Positions 29,895 to 36,540 of a DNA stretch of 36,540 nucleotides are shown here, one piece after another; the first letter of the stretch is position 1; each line of letters starts with the position of its first letter. Source of the DNA: Acidimicrobiia bacterium (lineage in GTDB: Bacteria > Actinomycetota > Acidimicrobiia > Spongiisociales > Spongiisociaceae); NCBI GenBank assembly GCA_011523395.1, contig WTGW01000013.1:1-36540 (forward strand), in the 5' to 3' direction. The position numbers were made by a program, and so were the translations under genes. The notes below the pieces were generated by a model. The model searched no databases and was not told the DNA's origin. It was given only the letters and a program-made list of their open reading frames with translations.

Positions 29895-31652
29895 ATGTCC
29901 GGCTACATGGCCCCGCTCCGAGACGTCCGCTTCGCCCTCGAGCACATCGCCGACCTCGATCACGTCCTCGGCCTCGAATCGTTCCGGCACGCCGAGCCGG
30001 AGGTGGTGGGGTCGCTGCTCGAAGAGTGCGCCCGCTTCGTCCACGACCTGGTGGCGCCCCTCAACCGGGTTGGGGACGTGGAGGGATCGACCCTGGAGGA
30101 CGGCCGGGTGGTCACCCCGCCCGGTTTCCCGGAGGCCTACAAGTCCTACGTCAACGCCGGTTGGGGGACGATCGGCGCCCCGGCCCCGTGGGGTGGCGCC
30201 GACATGCCCCGCATCCTGGGGGTGGCCGTCGAGGAGCTCTTCACCTCGGCATGCCTGTCCTTCAGCACCGGTCCGTTGCTGACCGCCAGCGCCATCACGG
30301 CCCTGGCCGCCCACGGGACCGATGAGCAGAAGGACCTGTACCTCCCCAGGATGATCACCGGCGAGTGGTCGGCCACGATGAACCTCACCGAGCCCCATGC
30401 CGGATCTGACGTGGGCGCCCTCGACACCAGGGCCCATCCCGCCGGGGACGGAACCTACCGCCTGACGGGCACCAAGATCTTCATCACCTACGGCGACCAT
30501 GACATGGCGGGCAACGTGATCCATCTGGTGCTTGCCCGCATTACCGGTTCCCCGCCCGGCACCAAGGGGATCTCGATGTTCATCGTCCCCAAGTTCCTGC
30601 CGGGCGTGGACGGCGAGCCGGGCGAGCGGAACGATGTGAAAGTGGTGTCGCTGGAGCACAAGCTCGGCATCAAGGCCACCCCTACCTGTGTCATGGTCTA
30701 CGGCGAGGACCGGGGCGGTGCGGTCGGATACCTCCTGGGAGGCGCCGATCATGGCATGCGGAACATGTTCACGATGATGAACACCGCCCGGATATCGGTG
30801 GGTATCCAGGGTATGGCCGTGGCGGAGCGGGCCTACCAGCAGGCGGCCGCCTTCGCCCGAGAGCGGCGGCAGGGACGTGCGGTGGGCGCCACCGAGCCGA
30901 TGTCACTGATCATCGATCACCCCGACGTGCGCCGCATGCTGATGACCATGCGGTCCTACACGGAGGCCATGCGTTCGCTGATCTACCGGACGGCCATGCA
31001 CCAGGACCTGTCCCATGCCGCGCCGGACGCCGATCAGCGCCGCCGGCACTCCAAGTGCCTGGCCCTCCTCACCCCCGTCGTCAAGTCGTGGTGCACCGAG
31101 ATCGGCGTGGAGGTGGCCTCGATCGGGATCCAGGTGCACGGGGGCATGGGATACATCGAGGAGACCGGCGCCGCCCAGCACTGGCGCGACGCCCGCATCA
31201 CCCCGATCTACGAGGGAACCAACGGCATCCAGGCCATCGACCTGGTGATGCGCAAGCTCACCATGGACGGAGGCCGGTTCGTCGAGTCGTACGTCCGGTC
31301 GCTGTGGCCGTCCGTGGCCGCCCTGCGCGAGGTGGAGTGGTACGGAGCGGCGGATAGCCTCGAAGCGGCACTCTCTCGCCTCGAGGACGCCACCGGCCGG
31401 CTGCTCGCCGCGAGCGACCGGCCCAACCGGGTGCTGGCAGGCGCCAGTCCCTACTGCCTCATGTTCGGAGGTGTGGCCGCCGGCGCGATGATGGCGGAGG
31501 CAGCCTCGGCGGCGGTCGCAACAGGAGACCGCCACAAGCAGGCCACTTGCCGTTTCTACATCGAGCAGCTGCTACCGCTCAGCACGGCTCTCCACGGTGC
31601 CGTCACCGGCGGGGAGGAGGTCCTGTTCGACATCGGGGCGGCCGACCTGTAG
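29895..31652 (+). CDS. DmdC/FadE-type acyl-CoA dehydrogenase
   Basis: 585 residues from ATG 29895; the frame is open further upstream, but MSGYMAPLRDVRFALEHI is the usual N terminus of this long ACAD subgroup. Blocks: WGTIGAPAPWGGADMPRILG, MNLTEPHAGSDVGALDTRA (flavin site), YRLTGTKIFITYGDHDMAGNVIHLVLARI, AVAERAYQQAAAFARERRQGRAV, GGMGYIEETGAAQHWRDARITPIYEGTNGIQAIDLVMRKL. The glutamate in YEGTNG is the expected catalytic base. The extra C-terminal helical domain (~470-585) sets it in the group with 3-methylmercaptopropionyl-CoA dehydrogenase; whether the substrate is a sulfur-containing or ordinary acyl-CoA cannot be told. Confidence 0.92.
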   Translation: MSGYMAPLRDVRFALEHIADLDHVLGLESFRHAEPEVVGSLLEECARFVHDLVAPLNRVGDVEGSTLEDGRVVTPPGFPEAYKSYVNAGWGTIGAPAPWGGADMPRILGVAVEELFTSACLSFSTGPLLTASAITALAAHGTDEQKDLYLPRMITGEWSATMNLTEPHAGSDVGALDTRAHPAGDGTYRLTGTKIFITYGDHDMAGNVIHLVLARITGSPPGTKGISMFIVPKFLPGVDGEPGERNDVKVVSLEHKLGIKATPTCVMVYGEDRGGAVGYLLGGADHGMRNMFTMMNTARISVGIQGMAVAERAYQQAAAFARERRQGRAVGATEPMSLIIDHPDVRRMLMTMRSYTEAMRSLIYRTAMHQDLSHAAPDADQRRRHSKCLALLTPVVKSWCTEIGVEVASIGIQVHGGMGYIEETGAAQHWRDARITPIYEGTNGIQAIDLVMRKLTMDGGRFVESYVRSLWPSVAALREVEWYGAADSLEAALSRLEDATGRLLAASDRPNRVLAGASPYCLMFGGVAAGAMMAEAASAAVATGDRHKQATCRFYIEQLLPLSTALHGAVTGGEEVLFDIGAADL

Positions 31653-31690
31653 CCGGACCTACTCCGCCGGTCCGGTGCTCACACCCCGAC

Positions 31691-32374
31691 TCAGAGCCCG
31701 TCCCGGGCAGGCGTCATCATCTCGACCGCTTCGGCGATGCTCCGCTTCACGGCGAGGAGAGCATTGGCCGGCTTTTCGCACAAGGTATCCGCCAGTTCGC
31801 GGACCGCGTCATCGAGATCTGCGGGAGGAACCACCCTGGCCAGGAATCCTGCCGCCTTGGCCTCCTCGGCGGTGAAGGAACGGCAGGTCAACATCAACTC
31901 TCGGGCCAGGGATGGTCCCAGTTCGCGTACCAGCCTGGGAACCCCGCCCCAGCGAACCGGAACCCCCAGGTCGACCTCCGGAAGGGAGAAATAGGTGTCC
32001 TCGGCGGCGATCCGCAGGTCGCATGCCGCCGCCAGCACCACGCCGCCTCCGACAACCGCCCCCCTCAGGACCGCCACGGTGACCGCCGGGATGGCGTCGA
32101 ATGCCTCCATGACGGTCTGACCGCCCCGGACGATCTCCCGGACCGGGACGCGGCAGTCCGGCTCCAGCATGCGCAGGTCGAGCCCCGAAGAGAACGCCCG
32201 GCCCCTGCCCCGCAGCAACACCACCTTGAGCGAGTCCCCACGGGCCGACACCTCGGCCGCCGCCGCGGCCAGCGCGGTCAGCGTGGACGCTGCCAGGGAG
32301 TTCAGCGTGTCAGGCCGCTCGATGGTGATGGTGGCCTGGAAGTCGCCGCGGTAGCTGATCGATACTTCGTCCAT
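31691..32374 (-). CDS. Enoyl-CoA hydratase/isomerase family protein
   Basis: 227 residues from ATG 32374; AGGAG four bases upstream supports this over a longer start. The crotonase fold is clear: ATITIERPDTLNSLAASTLTALAAAAAEV, then VVLLRGRGRAFSSGLDLRML (oxyanion hole), AVTVAVLRGAVVGGGVVLAAACDLRIAAEDTYFSLPEVDLGVPVRWGGVPRLVRELG. Of the two hydratase glutamates, the E in LPEVDLG is present, whereas the first position reads GAVVGGG, with no acidic residue. Hydratase activity is therefore uncertain; isomerase or other crotonase chemistry is possible. It is convergent with the acyl-CoA dehydrogenase gene (38-bp gap) and divergent from the metY-like gene. Confidence 0.88.
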   Translation of the reverse strand: MDEVSISYRGDFQATITIERPDTLNSLAASTLTALAAAAAEVSARGDSLKVVLLRGRGRAFSSGLDLRMLEPDCRVPVREIVRGGQTVMEAFDAIPAVTVAVLRGAVVGGGVVLAAACDLRIAAEDTYFSLPEVDLGVPVRWGGVPRLVRELGPSLARELMLTCRSFTAEEAKAAGFLARVVPPADLDDAVRELADTLCEKPANALLAVKRSIAEAVEMMTPARDGL

Positions 32375-32438
32375 GCGGCTCCTGTCACCTTCCGTCGGGA
32401 CCACCTCGCCGCCCTCCGGGCCGCCGCGTCCGCAGCGT

Positions 32439-32444
32439 TAGGCT
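32439..32444 (+). promoter_or_regulatory. Possible -10 box of the metY-like gene
   Basis: TAGGCT fits the actinobacterial TAnnnT -10 form and lies 21 bases before the TTG start at 32466. AGGAG at 32456-32460 is the ribosome site that selects that start. No -35 is evident. Confidence 0.3.
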
Positions 32445-32465
32445 CTGTTCCGGACAGGAGAGCCA

Positions 32466-33758
32466 TTGGTCGATCCCAAGCTGTTGAACTTCGACACGCT
32501 GAGCGTGCACGCCGGGTACCACCCCGATTCCGATCATGGCGCCCGCGCCATCCCAATCTATCAAACCACCTCCTACGTGTTCCGCGATGTAGAGCATGCG
32601 GCCGGCCTGTTCAATCTGGAACGGCAGGGCCACATCTACAGCCGGATCTCCAATCCGACCGTGGCCGCCCTGGAGGAGAGGCTGGCCGCGCTCGAGGGTG
32701 GCGTCGGGGCGATAGCCACCGCCTCGGGCATGTCCGCCCTGTTCCTGGCCATAGCCACCCTCATGGGCGCCGGCGACCATATCGTCTCCTCCTCGTCCCT
32801 GTACGGAGGCTCCAACAACCTGCTGGCCACCACCCTCCCCCGCTTCGGGATCCGGACCACGTTCGTGGATCCGCGGGACACGGACGGTTTCAAGAGTGCC
32901 ATCCGTCCCGAGACCCGGCTGGTGTACGGCGAGACGCTCGGCAACCCCGGCCTGGAGATCATGGACGTGGAGGCGGTGGCGGCCATAGCGCACGAGGCCG
33001 GCGTGCCGTTCATGCTGGACAACACCTTCGCCACGCCCTACCTTTTCCGGCCCTTCGAATGGGGTGTGGACCTCTCCTACCACTCCATAACCAAGTTCAT
33101 CGGCGGGCACGGGCTGGCCGTGGGCGGGGCGCTGGTCGACAGCGGACGGTTCGACTGGGAGGCATCGGGGAAGTTCCCCACCCTGACGGAGCCCTATCCC
33201 AGCTACCACGGCCTCCGGTTCACCGAGGAGTTCGGAACCCAGGCCTTCATCATCCGGGGGCGCGTGGAAGGCCTGCGGGACTTCGGTGCGCCCCTAGCCC
33301 CCCAGAACGCCTTCTACATTCTCCAGGGCATGGAGACGCTGGCTATCCGGATGCAGAGGCATGTCGCCAACACCCGCGTCGTGCTGGACTTCCTGGCGAG
33401 TCGGGACGAAGTGGCCTGGATCAGCCATCCCGACCTGCCCGAGCACCCCGACCACGATCGGGCGGCCCGGTTGATGCCCGACGGGTGCGGCGCCATCCTG
33501 GCATTCGGTATCAAGGGTGGGAGGGAGGCCGGCCGGCGGTTCATCGAGCGCCTCCGCATCTTCTCGCATCTGGCCAACGTGGGGGACGCCAAGTCACTGG
33601 TGATCCACCCGGCATCGACCACCCATTCGACCATGAGCGCAGACCAGCTGGCCAAGGCCGGGGTTGGCGAGGACCTGATCCGGCTCTCGGTGGGATTGGA
33701 GGACCCGGACGACCTGCTGGACGACCTGGCAGCCGCCCTGCGGGCCTCCCAGCGGTAG
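32466..33758 (+). CDS. metY: O-acetylhomoserine sulfhydrylase-like PLP enzyme
   Basis: 430 residues, the length typical of O-acetylhomoserine aminocarboxypropyltransferase (MetY) and about 45 longer than MetB. FDTLSVHAGYHPDSDHGARAIPIYQTTSYVFRDVEHAAGLFNLERQGHIYSRISNPTVAALEERLAALEGG is near-diagnostic. K210 (DLSYHSITKFIGGHGLAVGG) is the PLP lysine, and FGTQAFIIRGRVEGLRDFGAPLAPQNAFYILQGMETLAIRMQRH is typical of MetY. It forms homocysteine directly from O-acetylhomoserine and sulfide. TTG 32466 is the start, given by AGGAG upstream. The alpha/beta hydrolase gene follows after 6 bp, so they form an operon. Confidence 0.93.
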   Translation: MVDPKLLNFDTLSVHAGYHPDSDHGARAIPIYQTTSYVFRDVEHAAGLFNLERQGHIYSRISNPTVAALEERLAALEGGVGAIATASGMSALFLAIATLMGAGDHIVSSSSLYGGSNNLLATTLPRFGIRTTFVDPRDTDGFKSAIRPETRLVYGETLGNPGLEIMDVEAVAAIAHEAGVPFMLDNTFATPYLFRPFEWGVDLSYHSITKFIGGHGLAVGGALVDSGRFDWEASGKFPTLTEPYPSYHGLRFTEEFGTQAFIIRGRVEGLRDFGAPLAPQNAFYILQGMETLAIRMQRHVANTRVVLDFLASRDEVAWISHPDLPEHPDHDRAARLMPDGCGAILAFGIKGGREAGRRFIERLRIFSHLANVGDAKSLVIHPASTTHSTMSADQLAKAGVGEDLIRLSVGLEDPDDLLDDLAAALRASQR

Positions 33759-33764
33759 GCCGGC

Positions 33765-34571
33765 ATGGAGCTGATGGTCAGGGGCTCCGTGGTCTCCGCC
33801 ACCACAGGCGGCCGGGACCTCGACCAGGAGCTGCCGCTCCTGGTGTTCCTCCACGGTGCGGCGCTCGACAAGACCACCTGGCAACTCCAGACTCGCTACT
33901 TCGCGCACCACGGCTTCTCCGTCCTGGCCGTGGACCTTCCCGGTCACGGATCATCCGACGGCCCGGTGCTCGGCGCCGTCGAGGACTACGCCGACTGGGT
34001 GGCGGAGCTGGTGGTGGCGGCGGGTTTCGGCGAGGCCCACCTGGTGGGTCACTCGATGGGCGCCCTGATCGCCCTCGAAGCGGCGGCGCGCCATCCCCAA
34101 CGTGCTTCCACCCTCACCATGTGCGGCGGGGCAGCCGCCATCCCGGTCCATCCCGGCCTGCTGGCTGCATCCGAGCGGGGAGAGCACCTGGCCTACGAGT
34201 TGTTGTCGTCCTGGGGTCACGGCAAGCCCTTCCACCTGGGTGGCCACCAGACGCCCGGCCTCTGGATGATGGGCGGCACCATCCGGTTGTGGGAGCGTGC
34301 GCCGGCCGGGGTCCTGGCGTCCGACCTCCACGCCTGTAATGACTACGATGGCGGCGCCGAGGCGGCCGGCCGGATCCGGTGCCCGGCGCTTCTCGTCCGC
34401 GGCTCGCAGGACATCATGACGCCGTCCCGGGCGGCGGCACCTCTGAGGGAACACATGGCCGACCTGGAGGAAGTCACCATCGACGGCGCCGGCCACATCA
34501 TGATGGTCGAGCGACCCGACCAGGTGATCGACGCCATCGCCGGTTTCCTGCGAAGCTCAGGTTCTCGGTAA
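33765..34571 (+). CDS. Alpha/beta-fold hydrolase
   Basis: 268 residues. LLVFLHGAALDKTTWQLQTRYFAHHGFSVLAVDLPGHGSS is the usual oxyanion and strand-4 region. The nucleophile elbow GHSMG has S97; the acid lies in LLVRGSQDIMTP and the histidine in DGAGHIMMVERP. Such enzymes are esterases, lactonases or thioesterases; the substrate is not evident. It is not a MetX homoserine acetyltransferase by length or motif. It follows the metY-like gene by six bases, so co-expression is likely, and converges on rnhB. Confidence 0.9.
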   Translation: MELMVRGSVVSATTGGRDLDQELPLLVFLHGAALDKTTWQLQTRYFAHHGFSVLAVDLPGHGSSDGPVLGAVEDYADWVAELVVAAGFGEAHLVGHSMGALIALEAAARHPQRASTLTMCGGAAAIPVHPGLLAASERGEHLAYELLSSWGHGKPFHLGGHQTPGLWMMGGTIRLWERAPAGVLASDLHACNDYDGGAEAAGRIRCPALLVRGSQDIMTPSRAAAPLREHMADLEEVTIDGAGHIMMVERPDQVIDAIAGFLRSSGSR

Positions 34572-34621
34572 AGGTCCGGCCTCCTCCGCCTGACATGACC
34601 TTCTACCTGAGGGATAATGTG

Positions 34622-35329
34622 TCAGCCTGCGTCGAAGAGTACGCCTTGGGCGTCCGGTCTGACGTAGCGTGGGATCCCGGTCCAGGGCATGTGGTCCATG
34701 AACACCCAGCTCCGGCGGTGGATGGCAGACGGACCCCATGCCTGCAAGGCGGCCTTGTGGGTCGGGCAGGGGTAGCCCTTGTTGTTCTCGAATCCGTAGT
34801 TCGGATAGTGGGCCGCGAGACGGCGCATCATCCGATCACGGGTCACCTTGGCGAGGATCGAGGCGGCCGATATCGAAAGGGAGGTCGCATCCCCCCGGAC
34901 CAACCGGATGGTCTTCGAACCACCCACGAAATCCCAGCGACCATCGACCAGGATCCGGTCGGCCGTCAGACCCAAGCCGTCCAGCGCGCGGCGGGCAGCC
35001 AGGCGTTGGGCTTCCGACATGCCCAGCCGGTCACATTCCTGGTGGTCGGCGTGGCCGGTCGACCACCCCACACACCACCCGGCCACGCGATCGAACAAGG
35101 CCTCCCGCTCAGCCTCGGTGAGCATCTTGGAGTCGCGTAGCTTGTAGATGCGGCGGTCCTTCGGGATCACGGCTGCCCCGACCGTCAACGGACCCGCCCA
35201 GGCACCCCGTCCCACCTCGTCCACACCTACCACCACCTCGTGTCCCACCTCCCAGAGCCGCCTCTCCACGCGAAGGTTGGGAACCCGCTTCTTGAGGACC
35301 GGTCGGAGCTTGGGAACGGTGCTGGCCAC
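34622..35329 (-). CDS. rnhB: Ribonuclease HII
   Basis: 235 residues. Catalytic carboxylates are in place: D37 and E38 in VVGVDEVGRGAWAGPLTVGA, D129 in ILVDGRWDF and D165 in ISAASILAKVTRDRMM. GYPCPTHKAALQAWGPSAIHRRSWVF is the usual C-terminal block. It removes RNA primers and misincorporated ribonucleotides from DNA. The GTG at 35329 is the first start; a shorter form beginning near VGHEVVVGVDEVG is possible because the first 30 residues are family-variable. Confidence 0.95.
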   Translation of the reverse strand: MASTVPKLRPVLKKRVPNLRVERRLWEVGHEVVVGVDEVGRGAWAGPLTVGAAVIPKDRRIYKLRDSKMLTEAEREALFDRVAGWCVGWSTGHADHQECDRLGMSEAQRLAARRALDGLGLTADRILVDGRWDFVGGSKTIRLVRGDATSLSISAASILAKVTRDRMMRRLAAHYPNYGFENNKGYPCPTHKAALQAWGPSAIHRRSWVFMDHMPWTGIPRYVRPDAQGVLFDAG

Positions 35330-35390
35330 CAGTTCAGACTACAAGCCTCCACCCGCGGATCCGGCCTTCCATCACTCCTCATGACATCTT

Positions 35391-36540
35391 CTATTCCACG
35401 ACCAGAGCGAACTCCTCTGCGTACAGGAGGTCCAGTTCCTCCGTGTACTCGAGGAGTACCAGCCGCTCCCTGGCCTGGAGCGTCGGATAGAGCGCCCGGT
35501 TGGCGGCGGTCTCGGGCATGAGGTACGAAAGCGACGCCGTGTTCGCGGTTGCCTCCCCGATGTGATCGGCCACGAGCGCTCCGGTCCTGGGCTCGAGCAG
35601 GAAGTCAATGAAAGAGTGGGCGCTGCATGGATGCTGGGAGGTGACGGGCACGGCCATCGACTCCAACCAGATCGTGGCCCCCTCCTGGGGTATGACGTAG
35701 AGAAAGTCATCCGAGTCGGGAGAGAGGGCCGCCAGGAAGTCATCCGACCGGCCTTGAGCGAGGTCGAGCCCTCCATCGGCCAGCATGGCGGCGTAGTCGT
35801 CTGAGTCGAATCCCCTCAAGTGGGCCTTCGCCTCCGCCACCACCCGGCCGGCTTCCCGCACCTGGTTTCGGTTGGTCGAGTTCGGGGAGTGGCCGAGGTA
35901 GAGCATGGCGGCGGCCATGACCTGGCGGGGATCATCAAGGAGCGAGACACGGCCCGCGTAGATCCAAGCATGGGAAAGGTCGAAGACGAGCCCCCAACTC
36001 GTTTCGGCCGTGTCAGGCACCACGTTGACATTCAAACCGATCCCTACCGTGCCCCAGACGAGTGGCACCGAGTAGAAGCCCTCCGCATCCGAACTCGGTT
36101 GCGTGAGCTGGGCGTCGAGGTTGACCCGGCCCGGCAAGGCAATCGGGTCGAGAGCGTGGAGTTGGCCTCCACGCCAGAGAATCGCCGCCAGGTCCTGGCG
36201 GAGGATCACCACATCGAACGGATCGGCGACTGCGGTCACGCGGGAGAGCATCTCGTCATCGGTCTCGTAGAACAACTCCGTGACGTCCACCGCGTAGCGC
36301 CGCTCGAACCGGTCGATGACCTCCGGTGATATCTGACCGGCACGGCTGAGCAGGACCACCTCGCCGTCGATCTGACCGGACGCGCAGACCGGGGAAGGCA
36401 CCTCCTCGGTCTGGTCGGATCCGAGACCGCAAGCCACCAGCGACGGGATGAGCAAAGCAACAACTGCCCGGCGCCACCGCCGGAATATCCCGAGAACGCG
36501 AAAATCGCCCCAAACCGGTGCTCCCCGCCGGGCCCTCCCC
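35391..36540 (-). CDS. Polyamine-type (PotD/PotF-like) solute-binding lipoprotein, start not resolved
   Basis: The mature protein has the periplasmic-binding pattern of spermidine/putrescine-type components: DGEVVLLSRAGQISPEVIDRFERRYAVDVTELFYETDDEMLSRVTA, DPFDVVILRQDLAAILWRGGQLHAL, FYSVPLVWGTVGIGLNVNVV and AHSFIDFLLEPRTGALVADHIGEATAN. A lipobox LVAC precedes GLGSDQTEE. The first in-frame start (TTG 36455) would leave only eight residues before that Cys, too few for a signal peptide. The frame upstream, RRWRRAVVALLIPSLVAC, is a good n- and h-region and stays open to the window edge without a start codon. The true start is therefore probably beyond the edge or uses a non-standard codon. No ABC permease or ATPase gene is within the window. 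Confidence 0.82.
   Translation of the reverse strand, partial: GRARRGAPVWGDFRVLGIFRRWRRAVVALLIPSLVACGLGSDQTEEVPSPVCASGQIDGEVVLLSRAGQISPEVIDRFERRYAVDVTELFYETDDEMLSRVTAVADPFDVVILRQDLAAILWRGGQLHALDPIALPGRVNLDAQLTQPSSDAEGFYSVPLVWGTVGIGLNVNVVPDTAETSWGLVFDLSHAWIYAGRVSLLDDPRQVMAAAMLYLGHSPNSTNRNQVREAGRVVAEAKAHLRGFDSDDYAAMLADGGLDLAQGRSDDFLAALSPDSDDFLYVIPQEGATIWLESMAVPVTSQHPCSAHSFIDFLLEPRTGALVADHIGEATANTASLSYLMPETAANRALYPTLQARERLVLLEYTEELDLLYAEEFALVVE
36490..36540 (-). repeat. Second copy of the structured repeat element
   Basis: CCGAGAACGCGAAAA at 36490-36504 is identical to 29557-29571. After eight unmatched bases, ACCGGTGCTCC and a CCGGGCCC-like tail followed by TCCCC continue the match to the window edge. 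The inner hairpin is imperfect here. It overlaps the upstream open frame of the solute-binding protein gene. Confidence 0.55.

Noticed and set aside
29510-29896. A 128-residue minus-strand ORF between the PLP enzyme and the acyl-CoA dehydrogenase
   Set aside because: Glycine-rich low complexity, contains the terminator-like hairpin and overlaps the dehydrogenase start; more likely non-coding.
31547-34339. A very long + strand ORF of 930 codons
   Set aside because: It is a GC-rich shadow frame over the enoyl-CoA hydratase, metY-like and hydrolase genes, all of which have clear family motifs.
33765-34571. Homoserine O-acetyltransferase (MetX) next to the metY-like gene
   Set aside because: The protein is an alpha/beta hydrolase but too short and lacks the MetX signature; it is better called a generic hydrolase.
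1-36540. CRISPR array, tRNA or rRNA genes, insertion-sequence transposase
   Set aside because: I saw no regularly spaced repeats, no tRNA-like cloverleaf with the TTCGA-type arm at gene borders, and no transposase or integrase motifs in any frame I read; a dedicated search could still find small ones.

Overview
The window is high-GC DNA of actinobacterial character. Pointers are a LigB-type ATP-dependent ligase, a luciferase-like F420-type oxidoreductase, a nitrobindin, a split glycine dehydrogenase (gcvPA/gcvPB), many acyl-CoA genes, frequent GTG/TTG starts and TAnnnT promoters placed almost on the start codon. I would guess a member of Acidimicrobiia or a related deep-branching actinobacterial class; that is inference from gene content, not a phylogenetic result. 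Most genes look chromosomal and metabolic.

Left part (1-14 kb) is accessory in character. It holds the 3' end of a large repeat-containing (Calx-beta/Ig-like) surface-type protein, a HigB/RelE-like toxin with a small upstream gene, a decayed copy of a cupin 3' end, a GNAT acetyltransferase, the intact cupin, and two adjacent PD-(D/E)xK nuclease-like proteins. These are followed by a 28-bp sequence at 6082-6109 that closely resembles a XerC/XerD dif recombination site. To its right lie a DUF4172-Fic protein with an operator-like palindrome on its start, an EEP-family phosphatase/nuclease, a PhyH-type dioxygenase, a Phd antitoxin whose VapC partner survives only as about 12 codons, a divergent RHH-MazF toxin-antitoxin pair, a flavin-binding PNPOx-like protein, gamma-glutamyltransferase and an AAA_14/DUF4143 ATPase. 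All genes left of the dif-like site are on the + strand, while the 11-21 kb stretch to its right is entirely on the - strand, which would fit a replication terminus.

Central part (14-24 kb): a complete glycine cleavage operon (gcvT-gcvH-gcvPA-gcvPB, minus strand, apparently leaderless), a small membrane methyltransferase, a class III CoA-transferase, class I fructose-bisphosphate aldolase, an MFS transporter and ATP-dependent DNA ligase.

Right part (24-36.5 kb): two small unassigned genes, an LLM-class oxidoreductase, an overlapping msrA-nitrobindin pair, trans-3-hydroxy-L-proline dehydratase (Cys/Thr active-site pair), two trans-sulfuration-type PLP enzymes (cystathionine gamma-synthase/lyase-like and MetY-like), a DmdC/FadE-type acyl-CoA dehydrogenase, an enoyl-CoA hydratase, an alpha/beta hydrolase, RNase HII and a polyamine-type solute-binding lipoprotein. 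A structured repeat with a terminator-like hairpin sits at about 29.56 kb, and a related copy lies at the right edge.

The most interesting signals are the dif-like site and its accessory neighbourhood, the remnant and duplicated modules at 1.9-2.5 kb and 9.4 kb, the paired PD-(D/E)xK genes, and the structured repeat shared between 29.56 kb and 36.5 kb.
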